64,000 nucleotides of DNA from Flavisolibacter ginsengisoli DSM 18119 (GCF_900129295.1 NZ_FQUU01000001.1:415535-479534), one strand, 5' to 3'; shown: positions 36,665-46,571, numbered from the stretch's first letter. Numbers and translations are program-made. The notes: generated by a model from the letters alone, not told the origin.

Positions 36665-36871
36665 CTATCCTAATTGTTTCTTTTTTAATTCAGTTTTCAA
36701 ACGGGCTACTTCCTTACGAAGACCCCTGATGCTCATTGGATTCTCCAATGGAGAAATAGCATGTGCAAATTCAAGCTTTTTTAAGCGCTGCTCGTCTTCA
36801 CTGATACGGGCTAGCAGATCCTGCTCGCTTAAACCCTGAATGCTTTTTTTGAAATCTACTGTCTTTGACAT
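36665..36871 (-). CDS. rpmC: 50S ribosomal protein L29
   Basis: This 68-residue helical protein ends NPMSIRGLRKEVARLKTELKKK, the conserved L29 signature. It lies between rplP and rpsQ. Confidence 0.96.
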   Translation of the reverse strand: MSKTVDFKKSIQGLSEQDLLARISEDEQRLKKLEFAHAISPLENPMSIRGLRKEVARLKTELKKKQLG

Positions 36872-36951
36872 GTTCTTAATTTGAAAATGTTATGATTGAA
36901 AAGCCACACTTAAACGTTCACACTTTGCTTACCGTCCAATCTCCTAATTAC

Positions 36952-37374
36952 TTATGCCTCCGCTAAATCGCGGCGCTTGATGAATTTTGTTGCAATGGGT
37001 AATTTACCTGCTGCAAGGTTCAATGCTCCTTTTGCTACCTCCTCTGTTACTCCATCTATCTCGAAAAGGATACGACCTGGCTTAACTACAGCAGCCCAGT
37101 ACTCAAGGTTACCTTTACCCTTACCCATACGAACCTCTGCAGGCTTATTGGTAATGGGTTTATCAGGAAATATGCGGATCCACACGTTACCTTCACGTTT
37201 CATATGACGGGTTAACGCTTGTCTCGCCGCTTCTATCTGACGATCGGTGATCCAATGATTTTCCAAAGCTTTCAGTGCAAAAGAACCAAAAGAGATAGTT
37301 GCTCCTCTTTTTGCATCGCCTTTCATGCGACCTTTCTGCATTTTCCTGTGCTTTGTTCTTTTCGGCTGTAACAT
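36952..37374 (-). CDS. rplP: 50S ribosomal protein L16
   Basis: The protein starts [19 protein letters not shown] and has [25 protein letters not shown] and [12 protein letters not shown]. The length is 140 residues. L16 helps position the A-site tRNA. Confidence 0.98.
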   Translation of the reverse strand: MLQPKRTKHRKMQKGRMKGDAKRGATISFGSFALKALENHWITDRQIEAARQALTRHMKREGNVWIRIFPDKPITNKPAEVRMGKGKGNLEYWAAVVKPGRILFEIDGVTEEVAKGALNLAAGKLPIATKFIKRRDLAEA

Positions 37375-37474
37375 AAAATCAATTTGATATTTCGATAATT
37401 TGCCAATGTTCTCACACCAGCTTATCCTATTTTATAATCGTTTTGTTTCTATTAGTCAACTCCTGGTTAACTAC

Positions 37475-38284
37475 TTATTGATGCTGGCCTCTGCCACCAC
37501 GACCCCTGTTGAAGTCACGGCCTCCGCCACCCTGGCCACCGCCACCTTGTCTTCTTTCTCCACCTCTGAAGCCACCACCTCTTTCGTCTCTTCTTTCTCT
37601 CCTATCGCTTACATCGCTCTTACCACCAACAAAGTTTGGATTCAGGTCTCTCTTCTGTAATACCTCACCTTTACATATCCATACCTTGATACCAATTTTA
37701 CCATATACTGTTTGTGCAAACACATTGGCATAATCAATATCCATACGGAATGTATGAAGAGGTGTACGACCTTGCTTGAATTCTTCGCTACGGGCGATCT
37801 CAGCTCCACCTAAACGGCCGCTTAATTTCACCTTAATACCTTCTGCACCCATACGGAGTGAAGATGCAATAGCCATTTTAGTAGCTCTTTTGAAATTGAT
37901 ACGATTTTCGATCTGGCGGGCAATCGTATCTCCTACAATCATAGCATCCAGCTCGGGACGACGGATCTCAAGAATGTTGATCTGTACATCCTCTTTGCCT
38001 GTAAGCTTCTTCAACTCTTCCTTGATGCGATCAACCTCGCCACCACCTTTTCCTATGATGATACCAGGTTTGGATGTATGAATGGTAACGATCAGTTTTC
38101 CTAATGTGCGTTCAATAACGATTTTGGCAATGCCACCTTTATTGATACGTGCATTCAGGTATGTCCTGATCTTGTTGTCTTCGATCAGTTTGATTGCAAA
38201 GTCTTTTTTATTGCCATACCAGTTAGATTCCCATCCCCTGATGATGCCTAACCTGTTACCAATAGGATTTGCTTTTTGACCCAT
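37475..38284 (-). CDS. rpsC: 30S ribosomal protein S3 with glycine/arginine-rich tail
   Basis: S3 lies at the mRNA entry channel. It starts [20 protein letters not shown] and has the KH motif [12 protein letters not shown] (about 74-85) and the [10 protein letters not shown] signature. Residues 221-269 form a tail of Arg, Gly, Asp and Gln with GGGG runs and RGG units, which E. coli S3 does not have. The total of 269 residues is longer than the usual 210-235. Confidence 0.98.
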   Translation of the reverse strand: MGQKANPIGNRLGIIRGWESNWYGNKKDFAIKLIEDNKIRTYLNARINKGGIAKIVIERTLGKLIVTIHTSKPGIIIGKGGGEVDRIKEELKKLTGKEDVQINILEIRRPELDAMIVGDTIARQIENRINFKRATKMAIASSLRMGAEGIKVKLSGRLGGAEIARSEEFKQGRTPLHTFRMDIDYANVFAQTVYGKIGIKVWICKGEVLQKRDLNPNFVGGKSDVSDRRERRDERGGGFRGGERRQGGGGQGGGGRDFNRGRGGRGQHQ

Positions 38285-38306
38285 GATTATACTTTAATAA
38301 TTTGAA

Positions 38307-38645
38307 TTAAGGTTTAGCGTCTACAATTACTGTTACGTGATTGCTTCTTTTACGTACACGGTATCCGCGACCTTGTGGTGCCGGACGCATACGCTTCAAT
38401 GTTCTTGCTCCATCAACAAATATGGTCTTTACAAACAACTGTCCTTCATCACCACCTTCATTTTTTTGCTTCCAGTTGCTAATGGCACTCAACACCAACT
38501 TACGCATAGGCACTGCAGGGTGCTTTGGATTGTGTTCTAAAACAGCCAAAGCCTTTTCTACTTGCATGCCACGTATCAAATCCGCTAATAAGCGCATTTT
38601 GCGTGGAGATGTTGGATAATTTCTCAGTTTTGCTACTGCTTCCAT
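38307..38645 (-). CDS. rplV: 50S ribosomal protein L22
   Basis: L22 lines the exit tunnel. The protein has [27 protein letters not shown] and the tunnel loop [28 protein letters not shown]. The length is 112 residues. Confidence 0.98.
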   Translation of the reverse strand: MEAVAKLRNYPTSPRKMRLLADLIRGMQVEKALAVLEHNPKHPAVPMRKLVLSAISNWKQKNEGGDEGQLFVKTIFVDGARTLKRMRPAPQGRGYRVRKRSNHVTVIVDAKP

Positions 38646-38653
38646 TTTTATAT

Positions 38654-38725
38654 AGTTTCTTGTTTATAGTCTTTTGGTTTTTGGTTGGTCTCTTGGCAAG
38701 AAACCATAAACCTTAAACCATAAAC
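38654..38725. repeat. imperfect inverted repeat between rplV and rpsS
   Basis: GGTCTCTTG faces CAAGAAACC at the tip, and GGTTTTTGGTT faces AACCATAAACC-like words lower in the stem. The spacer is built from repeats of TTTATGGT and its complement. Confidence 0.55.
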
Positions 38726-38729
38726 TCTT

Positions 38730-38999
38730 TTATCCTTTTTTACTTGAATGTCCTCTAAAGTTCCTGGTTGGTGCAAACTCACCTAACTTATGACCTACCA
38801 TGAACTCTGTAACATACACAGGAATGAATTTATTCCCGTTATGTACAGCAAACGTATGACCTACAAAATCAGGAGTGATCGTTGAGCGGCGGCTCCAGGT
38901 TTTGATCACACCTTTCTTGTTTTTGCCCTCGTTGATAGCTAACACCTTGCCTTCAAGATTAGCAGCTACATAAGGACCTTTTTTAATTGAACGAGCCAT
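38730..38999 (-). CDS. rpsS: 30S ribosomal protein S19
   Basis: The protein starts [19 protein letters not shown] and has the conserved [36 protein letters not shown] block. The length is 89 residues. Confidence 0.98.
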   Translation of the reverse strand: MARSIKKGPYVAANLEGKVLAINEGKNKKGVIKTWSRRSTITPDFVGHTFAVHNGNKFIPVYVTEFMVGHKLGEFAPTRNFRGHSSKKG

Positions 39000-39029
39000 T
39001 TTATATTCTGTTTAGAATTGTCAGTTTAA

Positions 39030-39869
39030 TTATTTAGCCAGCTTCTTACCGTTCTTACGTTGGATGATCAGCTTATCACTGCCTTTACCCTTTGTACGTG
39101 TTTTCAATCCACGTGAGTATTGACCATTCCTGCTACGAGGTTGACCTCCGGAAGCACGGCCTTCACCACCACCCATTGGGTGATCTACCGGGTTCATCGC
39201 AACACCACGGTTTCTTGGCTTAATACCTTTCCAACGGTTTCTACCAGCCTTACCCATTGACTGCAACTGGTGATCGCTGTTAGAAGCAATACCAACTGTA
39301 GCATAACAATTGATCAATACTTTTCTTAACTCACCGCTTGGCATTTTAAGAACAGCATATTTTTCTTCTTTGTTGGAAAGCTGTGCAGATGCACCAGCAC
39401 TACGGGCGATCTTACCACCCTGGCCAGGCTGCATTTCTATGTTGTGAACAACAGTACCCAAAGGCATGTTCTTCAATTGTAAAGCGTTTCCTAATTCAGG
39501 AGCTACAGCATCACCGCTAACTACAGTCATTCCAACTGTTAAGCCCTGTGGTGCCAGTATGTATCTTTTTTCACCATCTGCATAATGCAATAAGGCGATA
39601 AATGTTGTTCTGTTTGGATCGTATTCAATAGTTGCAACTTTACCAGGTATATCTTTCTTATTACGTTTGAAATCAATGATACGGTACATCTTCTTATGAC
39701 CGCCACCTATATAACGCATTGCCCTGCGACCCTGGAAGTTACGACCACCAGTACGTGTTTTTATTTCAACCAGTGACTTTTCGGGCTCATTGGTTGTAAC
39801 CTCTGCGTATGCATTTCCGATTCTCCAACGAGTACCGGCTGTAATGGGTTTATACTTTTTTAATGCCAT
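39030..39869 (-). CDS. rplB: 50S ribosomal protein L2
   Basis: L2 is needed for subunit joining and peptidyl transfer. Signatures are [45 protein letters not shown] and [21 protein letters not shown]. The length is 279 residues. Confidence 0.99.
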   Translation of the reverse strand: MALKKYKPITAGTRWRIGNAYAEVTTNEPEKSLVEIKTRTGGRNFQGRRAMRYIGGGHKKMYRIIDFKRNKKDIPGKVATIEYDPNRTTFIALLHYADGEKRYILAPQGLTVGMTVVSGDAVAPELGNALQLKNMPLGTVVHNIEMQPGQGGKIARSAGASAQLSNKEEKYAVLKMPSGELRKVLINCYATVGIASNSDHQLQSMGKAGRNRWKGIKPRNRGVAMNPVDHPMGGGEGRASGGQPRSRNGQYSRGLKTRTKGKGSDKLIIQRKNGKKLAK

Positions 39870-39883
39870 GACTTTATTTCTTT

Positions 39884-39905
39884 TTCAACATTTGCGGCTG
39901 TTGAA
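39884..39905. repeat. spacer hairpin between rplW and rplB
   Basis: TTCAACA and TGTTGAA form a perfect 7-bp stem around an 8-base loop. Confidence 0.55.
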
Positions 39906-39923
39906 GCCATTCTTGTTTACGAA

Positions 39924-40223
39924 TTAGATGTTAGAATACAAATCAATGTTTTCACCTTTAGCTACAGTTACCATAGCTTTTTTATAAGCTGGCTTCTGAC
40001 CTTTGGTAAATCCTTTTTTTGTATAACGGGTTTTGTTCTTACCAGGAACAACGGCAGTGTTTACATCCACTACACTAACTCCGTAAAATTCCTCGATAGC
40101 TTTCTTGATCTCGAGTTTATTTGCTTTACGGGCAACCTTGAAAGCATAACGACGCAGGCTTTCCTGCTGGCTGTTTGCCTTTTCGGTTAAAATTGGTTTT
40201 ATCAGTACTTCAGAAAGTTTCAT
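39924..40223 (-). CDS. rplW: 50S ribosomal protein L23
   Basis: L23 is the docking site of trigger factor and SRP at the tunnel exit. The protein has VLIKPILTEKANS, YAFKVARKANKLEIKKAIEEFYGVSV and a basic middle loop. The length is 99 residues. Confidence 0.97.
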   Translation of the reverse strand: MKLSEVLIKPILTEKANSQQESLRRYAFKVARKANKLEIKKAIEEFYGVSVVDVNTAVVPGKNKTRYTKKGFTKGQKPAYKKAMVTVAKGENIDLYSNI

Positions 40224-40340
40224 CTGAATTCAATTTGAAAATTTGACAATTCAACAATGTGACAATGAATATTCAAAACCACCTGTCTTTTACTATAAGA
40301 ACTTGTATCAGCAAACTGGCCAGGCCAGTTAACCAATTGA

Positions 40341-40982
40341 TTAAGCAGCTACTTCTTCTTCCTCACCACCAGCAAATATCTTAGCAGCGCTTTCTGTTAA
40401 CACTAATACTTCCGAATTCACCAGGTCGTAAGTGTTTACATCACTCATTAACATTGTCAGCACTGACGGGATGTTACGAGAGCTTACATATGCTGTTTCA
40501 TTATACTCAGGAAGGATGAACATCAGTTTCTTATCACCTACTTTCAGGCTGTTCAGCATGTTCATGAAGGTCTTTGTCTTTGGAGTTTCCAATTGAACAT
40601 CCTCAACAACAAAAATCGCATTGTTCTTTGCCTTATGAGCTAATGCTGACATCTTAGCCAGGTCCTTCACTTTACGATTCAACTTGATGTCGTATTTGTG
40701 AGGCTTAGGTCCGAATATAGTACCACCACCCTTGTACAAAGGGTTACGGATGTTACCCTTACGGGATCCACCAGTTCCTTTCTGACGGTGAAGCTTACGG
40801 CTTGCACCTTGTACTTCGGCACGGGTTTTCACTTTATGTGTACCCTGACGCTGGGCAGCCAGGTATTGCTTTACAGCAAGATATATGGCGTGGTCATTTG
40901 GCTCGATACCAAATATTTCTTCAGGAAGTTCAACAGTTCTACCTGTTTCTTGTCCTTGTATGTTTAATACTTTTACTTGCAT
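40341..40982 (-). CDS. rplD: 50S ribosomal protein L4
   Basis: L4 lines the exit tunnel. It has AQRQGTHKVKTRAEVQGASRKLHRQKGTG and RKGNIRNPLYKGGGTIFGPKPH, both diagnostic. A short acidic tail (GGEEEEVAA) ends it. The gene lies two bases after rplC. The 117-base spacer before rplW carries reiterated TTTGACAATTCAACAATG-like words. Confidence 0.97.
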   Translation of the reverse strand: MQVKVLNIQGQETGRTVELPEEIFGIEPNDHAIYLAVKQYLAAQRQGTHKVKTRAEVQGASRKLHRQKGTGGSRKGNIRNPLYKGGGTIFGPKPHKYDIKLNRKVKDLAKMSALAHKAKNNAIFVVEDVQLETPKTKTFMNMLNSLKVGDKKLMFILPEYNETAYVSSRNIPSVLTMLMSDVNTYDLVNSEVLVLTESAAKIFAGGEEEEVAA

Positions 40983-40983
40983 T

Positions 40984-41601
40984 TTACTTCTGGATTAAAA
41001 CGATTGAACCATCGTGGCCTGGAACAGAACCACCAACCAATATGTAGTTTTTATCAGCGAAGATCTTAACTACTTTCAGACCTTTTACTTTCACCCTATC
41101 CTGGCCCATTCTGCCTGCCATGCGCATTCCTTTGAATACACGGCTTGGATAAGATGATCCACCAATAGAACCCGGGGCTCTCTGGCGATCGTGCTGGCCG
41201 TGGGAGGCTTCACCCACACCAGAGAATCCATGGCGCTTTACAACACCCTGGAAACCTTTACCTTTAGTTGTACCAACCACATCAACTTTATCGCCTTCAG
41301 CGAAAATGTCAACAGTGATGGTGTCACCAATATTTTTTTCCTCGAAATAGTTTCTGAATTCTTTTACACACTTTTTAGCCGAAGTATTGGCCTTAGCGAA
41401 GTGATTTTTCTCTGCTCCAATTGTGTGCTTTTCTTTCTTATCGCCGAAAGCGACTTGTAAGGCATTGTAGCCATCTGTATCCTGCGTTTTAACCTGGGTA
41501 ACAACGCAAGGACCAGCCTCAATGATCGTGCAGGCAGTTTGTTTGCCGCTTGCATCGAAGATGCTGGTCATCCCAATTTTTTTACCAATGATTCCTTTCA
41601 T
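40984..41601 (-). CDS. rplC: 50S ribosomal protein L3
   Basis: I start at ATG 41601 because L3 begins [19 protein letters not shown]; the frame stays open for 13 more codons that do not belong to the family. Signatures are [48 protein letters not shown]. The product has 205 residues. Confidence 0.97.
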   Translation of the reverse strand: MKGIIGKKIGMTSIFDASGKQTACTIIEAGPCVVTQVKTQDTDGYNALQVAFGDKKEKHTIGAEKNHFAKANTSAKKCVKEFRNYFEEKNIGDTITVDIFAEGDKVDVVGTTKGKGFQGVVKRHGFSGVGEASHGQHDRQRAPGSIGGSSYPSRVFKGMRMAGRMGQDRVKVKGLKVVKIFADKNYILVGGSVPGHDGSIVLIQK

Positions 41602-41660
41602 TTTCTTTGCGGTTTTTCCCCGCAAGGTTATGCAAGACATTCTTCGATTGGGAAGCTCAT

Positions 41661-41911
41661 CCCTGAGCTTGTCGAAGGGTCAATCCTGGTTCATCAACCG
41701 ACCTTTTCCTTTGGTTCGACGGGTATCGATTCGGAAGTACCGGTGACAAACAAACCTCGAAGGGCTTGTTTATATATAACCCCTATACAATTAAGTAGTT
41801 GGGGAAGTTTCTTGATCAGAGCTCTTTTCTTTCCTGCCTCAGCAGGAAGTTGAGAGATGATTATAAATTTGATAAGAACTAATTTTTTCTAAAAGACCTG
41901 CCAGGCAGGTC
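41661..41911. repeat. repeat-rich 315-base spacer between rplC and rpsJ
   Basis: Three distinct repeat words sit in the gap 41602-41916. CCCTGAGCTTGTCGAAGGG (41661-41679) is a sequence I know as a dispersed intergenic repeat in many genomes. TTCCTGC-CTCA-GCAGGAA (41831-41848) is a perfect 7-bp hairpin. GACCTGCCAGGCAGGTC (41895-41911) is a near-perfect palindrome. No gene is supported here. A gap this long between these two genes is unusual. Confidence 0.6.
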
Positions 41912-41916
41912 ATCTG

Positions 41917-42222
41917 TCATGCCTTGATCTCAACCTCTACACCAGATGGAAGATCCAACTTGGAAAGTGCATCTACTGTCCTGGAAGAAGACGTATAAAT
42001 ATCCAGTAAGCGCTTGTGAGTAGCTAACTGGAACTGTTCACGGCTTTTCTTGTTCACGTGTGGTGAACGCAAAACTGTAAATATCTTCTTGCGGGTAGGA
42101 AGAGGAATAGGACCTGTTACTACAGCACCTGTGCTGCGAACAGTCTTAACTATTTTCTCTGCTGATTTATCTACCAGGTTGTGGTCGTAAGACTGTAATT
42201 TGATTCTGATTCTTTGTGACAT
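41917..42222 (-). CDS. rpsJ: 30S ribosomal protein S10 (NusE)
   Basis: The protein reads [42 protein letters not shown] and ends with [12 protein letters not shown]. The length is 101 residues. S10 also acts as NusE in antitermination. It is the first gene of the S10-spc transcript. Confidence 0.98.
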   Translation of the reverse strand: MSQRIRIKLQSYDHNLVDKSAEKIVKTVRSTGAVVTGPIPLPTRKKIFTVLRSPHVNKKSREQFQLATHKRLLDIYTSSSRTVDALSKLDLPSGVEVEIKA

Positions 42223-42251
42223 ATGCCAAACCCATTTTTGGAATGGGAGTG

Positions 42252-42283
42252 CAAAGGTAACGGGTTGAGTTTAAACAGACAAA
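42252..42283 (-). promoter_or_regulatory. promoter of the S10-spc cluster
   Basis: On the minus strand TTTG (42283-42280) is followed after exactly 20 bases by TACCTTTG (42259-42252), a full match to the Bacteroidota promoter. The start codon of rpsJ is 30 bases further on. The rpsL promoter has the same boxes and the same spacing. Confidence 0.75.
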
Positions 42284-42402
42284 AGTTTAATAAACAAATT
42301 TTGTGAAGAAACCATTAAAGGCCGCTCAAAACCACCCTCTATCAGAATTTTTGCGTTATTAGCTTAAAAATTCACTGTCATCGTTCAATATTACTATAGG
42401 AA

Positions 42403-42424
42403 AAACGCCCTAACCAGGGCGTTT
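42403..42424 (-). terminator. intrinsic terminator of the BON gene
   Basis: A 9-bp stem AAACGCCCT/AGGGCGTTT has a four-base loop and is followed by TTTTT on the minus strand. It ends the BON gene and insulates the S10 promoter. Confidence 0.85.
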
Positions 42425-42445
42425 ATCATTTCTATTTCATACAAT

Positions 42446-43345
42446 TCATTCCCTGGTGTATGAAGAAGTACCTGTTTCCACCCGAATTCGATTTTCCACG
42501 TTTCTAACACCAGATATGGATTCTACCAGGTCTTCAGCTCTTCTTTTTTCATCCCTGGATGCTGCTGTACCTGTAAGTATGACCTCGTCACCTTCCACCT
42601 TCACCTCTATATTAGAAGCATCGAGGTAATCATCATCGCTAAGCCTGTCGCAAACATCCTCCCTTATACGGTCAGCTGATCTTCTGTAATCCTTGGGACC
42701 TTTTCCTCTATGGCCCCCGGAACGGCTTTCATCCATCCGGCGGCGTCTTTCTGCATCATCATCTCCAAACCAGGAGGAAACCTCATCTCTGGTTCTATCC
42801 CACCAACCTCTGTCTACTCCACCCTGGGTAGCATTTCCATAATTACTGGTATCCCCACCATAAATGCTTTCCTGTCCCCTGTTTCGGTCATTATAATCCC
42901 CCGAAGCATACCTGCCACCATAAACATCCCTATCCCTTGAACCATAATTATCTCCACGGTTTGCATTCATTCCCCGGAACCGGTTTTGATTGCTGCCATA
43001 CCCGCCTGAGGTTCCATAGGTCTGTCCATAATTACCAGTGTCTCTCCATTGACCCTGTCCCCTATTCCAGTCATCATGCTGCCTGTAATCATGTTCTGAG
43101 CTATACCCGCCCGAAGTATTCCGCCAATCGTTCCGGTTTTCACTATTATAGTCACCGCCCCGGCCAAAATTCCTGTTTCCTTTATTTCTGCTCCTATCGT
43201 CATTCATCCAGTTCCTGCTACCCTGGTGACTGGCATTTCCATAATTTCCATGGTTGTATTCACCCTGGTCATTAAATCGATTTTGATTTTGTTCCCAATC
43301 CTGGTTATAAGATTGAAAATCATCCTTTTGATTATTCTTTGCCAT
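42446..43345 (-). CDS. BON-domain protein with Asn/Gly/Arg/Tyr-rich N-terminus
   Basis: Residues 1-175 are low-complexity, dominated by N, G, R, Y, D and S, and should be disordered. WWDRTRDEVSSWFGDDDAERRRR (about 181-203) is a motif I know from a widespread stress-linked protein family, followed by KGPKDYRRSADRIREDVCDRL. The BON domain covers about 221-290 (SNIEVKVEGDEVILTGTAAS, AEDLVESISGVRNVENRIRV) and may bind phospholipid. There is no signal peptide. The gene lies between fusA and rpsJ, an unusual place, with its own terminator. Confidence 0.85.
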   Translation of the reverse strand: MAKNNQKDDFQSYNQDWEQNQNRFNDQGEYNHGNYGNASHQGSRNWMNDDRSRNKGNRNFGRGGDYNSENRNDWRNTSGGYSSEHDYRQHDDWNRGQGQWRDTGNYGQTYGTSGGYGSNQNRFRGMNANRGDNYGSRDRDVYGGRYASGDYNDRNRGQESIYGGDTSNYGNATQGGVDRGWWDRTRDEVSSWFGDDDAERRRRMDESRSGGHRGKGPKDYRRSADRIREDVCDRLSDDDYLDASNIEVKVEGDEVILTGTAASRDEKRRAEDLVESISGVRNVENRIRVETGTSSYTRE

Positions 43346-43468
43346 AATATAAGGATTTAAAAATGAAGTAATAATGCAGGAATTGCATAAAAAACTATGC
43401 CTATATTATTATCTTTCAAGGACTTATAGATGAGTTAGTTACCTATCAGCCAGGGTGGTAATCCCTGG

Positions 43469-45670
43469 TTAGTCATCCAGTTTTTGAAGTTTAAGGCTGA
43501 GTGTTGCAAAATTTCCCAGTTCCACATGTTCTACCCTGAAATAATGTATTCCTTTCTTTACATGTATAATTGCTCTCCTGTTGGGCGATTCATCAAAAAC
43601 ATATTGAGACGGATCCCATTCTTTAATGATGAGTTTCCCATCAACATACAACTTCACTGCATCATCCCATGAAACACTTAATTCATATTTACCTGCATCC
43701 ATATCTGCTTTGCCTTCTGCCAGGGTCAGGAACTTAACATATTGCTTGTTGGCTTCTCTCATGCCTCCCCACCAGGCATAATTCAACTGGTTCACAGTGT
43801 CAGTTTTAAAAGGTGGTTGAATAGTGATTGCGGGTATGGCGTTTGAATCTTTAAAATTAAATGAGTCTATAGCATACCATTTTACTGTAAAATCTATTGG
43901 CTGGAAGAATTTCCTGAACTTAAACCGGAAAGGCTTACCTGCAGATATAGTATTCCCCCATTGGTCAGAAAACTTGCTGCCTTTATATTCGGCCACAATC
44001 TCGATATCGGATTTTAGACCCCCAACTTTCTCAGCAGTGAACGTAGCAGGTAAAACACCCTTTTTTATAGAAATATTCTTTATTCCTTTTATGGACACGA
44101 TCTTCCACTTGCCCGTTGGACCAAGTATATTAAACACCATTTTACCTGAGGTATCTGTAGGATTGGTATTCCATACCAGCGGATAACCGAAATTGTAAGG
44201 TCCCCATTCCGTGATCATGATATTTTTTCTGCCTGCCAGTTTACCATTTCCTTTAAAAGGATCTTTTGCATTTTTTATTTCAGGAAGATCAGGCTTGTAG
44301 TCCTCTGATAACTGGTACATTAAGTCTTCATGGAAAGAAGTGTCAATTGCTGTTACTGTTGAATCTATTTGGTACTCAACATCACAAAGGGACACCCGGT
44401 TATCAAAAATTTTCAGGCTATCCGTACGGGTTATATCATATACAATAGGATTCTTGTTAAAACTGTTCCCGGCAATAGTATATGCTGCACTCCTGGTATC
44501 CCTGTATTTTGGATAACCCCAACCAGGTGATTGCGTTTTATCAGACCATAATTTAATTGCTTCCTTATCCTCATAAAATATATTATGGTGTATACTATTA
44601 TTCAAGCCGTGTTCTATAGCAATGGCAATCCTGTTATACCGGAATTGGTTATTACTAATATCAGTCTCATAACTATACCCCGCCCATATTCCATGATCAC
44701 ATTCAAATACCCTGTTGTGGATGATCTTATTCCTGCTAAATGTTGCTTCTATGCCATTGGTGGGAGCATATGAAAAATCGTTATCCAGTAAAACATTATC
44801 ATTACAGCCTCCTTTGCCTGTATCCATTGTTGTTTGTCCCGCCCATAGGAAAAATCCATCTCCACCATGTGTCACGGCATTTTTATAAAAAAGGTTATTA
44901 TTGCTTTGTTCATAGATCAATATACCTGCACTATCCTGCCCACGGTTATAAACTCCATGACTATATCCCCTGACATTAAAGATGATCCTGTTGTAACAAA
45001 CCTTATTACCAGAGCAACGGTACATACCAAGGCCAATCCCCGAGTTAAAAGAAAAATCATTGTTATAGATCATTCCATTAATGCATTGCATCAGCATTAA
45101 TGCATTTTGCCCACCTGTAACTTTGCAATTGGCAACGGTAGCATTATTACATCCCTGCAAGTATATGCCAGCTCCATACCGCATCCATTCATTGTTTTCA
45201 TTATGATGATAACTCATCCAGTCAGAAATATCCTCCTGCTCCTGGGTGCTGTTCAAGTGTGGCCTGTAATTATAACTGAGATCACAGTTTTCAATTTTCA
45301 GTCCTTCAATATTGCGGGCAAGTAAGGCTATTTTATAACCATGGATTGAAAGATTTTTCACAGTAATATTTTTACCAGACCTGATGTACACAGCAATGCC
45401 TTTAAAATGATCAGGGGCCTCTCCCGGCAAGCCTCCTTTCACCACTGCATTATTAAAATCTATAGTAATATCCGAGCCTTCAATAATTATTACTGCTTTG
45501 TCTAAATTTTCAGAGGTCTTGAAGGAATATAAGCCAGCCTTTATTTTTTGAGATGTGCGGAGAATTATTCCATTCTTCAAGGTCGTTTCCTGAGCACGGG
45601 CGCCATGCGACACCCATAGTATTAAAAATCCAATAAGGTATTTGATCATTGGTGAGCCTTTCATTTCCAT
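43469..45670 (-). CDS. exported right-handed beta-helix protein with PA14-like C-terminus
   Basis: The signal peptide begins at the second or third in-frame ATG (MIKYLIGFLILWVSHGARAQ), so the true start is probably 45649. Residues about 60-430 are short parallel beta-helix turns of the NosD/pectate-lyase kind, full of Asn ladders (NCDLSYNYRPHLNST, NNATVANCKVTGGQNALML, NNLFYKNAVTHGGDGFFLWAG). A domain of about 100 residues at the end (ADMDAGKYELSVSWDDAVKLYVDGKLIIKEW) resembles PA14. It is probably a secreted polysaccharide-binding or -cleaving protein; no catalytic residues are evident. The gene lies between fusA and rpsJ. Confidence 0.8.
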   Translation of the reverse strand: MEMKGSPMIKYLIGFLILWVSHGARAQETTLKNGIILRTSQKIKAGLYSFKTSENLDKAVIIIEGSDITIDFNNAVVKGGLPGEAPDHFKGIAVYIRSGKNITVKNLSIHGYKIALLARNIEGLKIENCDLSYNYRPHLNSTQEQEDISDWMSYHHNENNEWMRYGAGIYLQGCNNATVANCKVTGGQNALMLMQCINGMIYNNDFSFNSGIGLGMYRCSGNKVCYNRIIFNVRGYSHGVYNRGQDSAGILIYEQSNNNLFYKNAVTHGGDGFFLWAGQTTMDTGKGGCNDNVLLDNDFSYAPTNGIEATFSRNKIIHNRVFECDHGIWAGYSYETDISNNQFRYNRIAIAIEHGLNNSIHHNIFYEDKEAIKLWSDKTQSPGWGYPKYRDTRSAAYTIAGNSFNKNPIVYDITRTDSLKIFDNRVSLCDVEYQIDSTVTAIDTSFHEDLMYQLSEDYKPDLPEIKNAKDPFKGNGKLAGRKNIMITEWGPYNFGYPLVWNTNPTDTSGKMVFNILGPTGKWKIVSIKGIKNISIKKGVLPATFTAEKVGGLKSDIEIVAEYKGSKFSDQWGNTISAGKPFRFKFRKFFQPIDFTVKWYAIDSFNFKDSNAIPAITIQPPFKTDTVNQLNYAWWGGMREANKQYVKFLTLAEGKADMDAGKYELSVSWDDAVKLYVDGKLIIKEWDPSQYVFDESPNRRAIIHVKKGIHYFRVEHVELGNFATLSLKLQKLDD

Positions 45671-45728
45671 GTCAAGTTAATGAAATGAAATTTCTGATGC
45701 TTCTTATGCTAAAAAATACACGCAAAAA

Positions 45729-45750
45729 AGCCACCCGCTACCAGGTGGCT
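45729..45750 (-). terminator. intrinsic terminator of the DUF4382 gene
   Basis: AGCCACC and GGTGGCT form a 7-bp stem around an eight-base loop, followed on the minus strand by six T. Confidence 0.8.
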
Positions 45751-45773
45751 TAGAAAAGTTATGATATTAGTCA

Positions 45774-46571
45774 TTAATGTGCTAACCTGACTGTATCAAC
45801 TGTAGTTACTGCATTAGTGGCAACATTAACCCCTGTTAAATTCTGGCTTTTAAAAGTTGAATCTGCCGGGGCAAAAGCAAGTGTATAGGTTCCGGCATTC
45901 AGGCCCTTCACCATATAGCTTCCATTGGAAGTGTAGGTGCCTGTAATGGTATCTGATCCCTGGATGGCATATACTGCTGTATGAACACTATCAGGCAATA
46001 CAAAGCCTTTAATGCTTCCACCTATAGCAGCCAAACTGGTACGTATAACCGGTTTTAAAATATATTTTCCATTTCCGGTTTTCACAATAGACCTTGAGGC
46101 ATCAAAATCCAGTAATAGTTTGTAGGTAATCCCCGCATTCACATCCTGGTTGATATTTAATTTTAAACCTGATTGCTGTGCACTAGGTGTGGTCAATGGA
46201 ATTTTTTGACCATCCACAGTTACATAGTTGTTTGGACCAAGTATAAGGCGTATTTGCTCAATTTTTCCAGGGTTTAACTCTGCATCCCCTAACAAGGTGT
46301 CATTGTCATTCACCAATTTTAAGATGTCATAAGATCCCCTGTTTACATTAGAGAGACTTTGCCATCCATTGGTGGAATCGGAAGAATAGTTGACCATGAT
46401 GTCCTTAACATCAATTACTACTTCATCATAATTACCCGGATCATCTGTCAGGTAAACCTGTAGCCTGGATTTGTCTGCACTGGCAGCTGCAGAATCGTTT
46501 TTAGAACAGGAATAAGTAGCCACACTCGTAATAGATAGGAAGGCTAAGGCAAGGATTGTTGTAAGTTTCAT
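45774..46571 (-). CDS. DUF4382 lipoprotein
   Basis: The lipoprotein signal ends at TYS-Cys22. The DUF4382 domain follows, with SRLQVYLTDDPGNYDEVVIDVKDIMVNY and IEQIRLILGPNNYVTVDGQ. Its last part (KYILKPVIRTSLAAIGGSIKGFVLP) leads into a carboxypeptidase-regulatory-like beta domain (TYTSNGSYMVKGLNAGTYTLAF). The function is unknown; surface or periplasmic location is likely. It sits between fusA and the beta-helix gene with hairpins on both sides. Confidence 0.88.
   Translation of the reverse strand: MKLTTILALAFLSITSVATYSCSKNDSAAASADKSRLQVYLTDDPGNYDEVVIDVKDIMVNYSSDSTNGWQSLSNVNRGSYDILKLVNDNDTLLGDAELNPGKIEQIRLILGPNNYVTVDGQKIPLTTPSAQQSGLKLNINQDVNAGITYKLLLDFDASRSIVKTGNGKYILKPVIRTSLAAIGGSIKGFVLPDSVHTAVYAIQGSDTITGTYTSNGSYMVKGLNAGTYTLAFAPADSTFKSQNLTGVNVATNAVTTVDTVRLAH

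Noticed and set aside
41522..41853. Plus-strand frames over the rplC start and its upstream spacer
   Set aside because: They are antisense to rplC and then run through dispersed repeats; no coding signal of their own.
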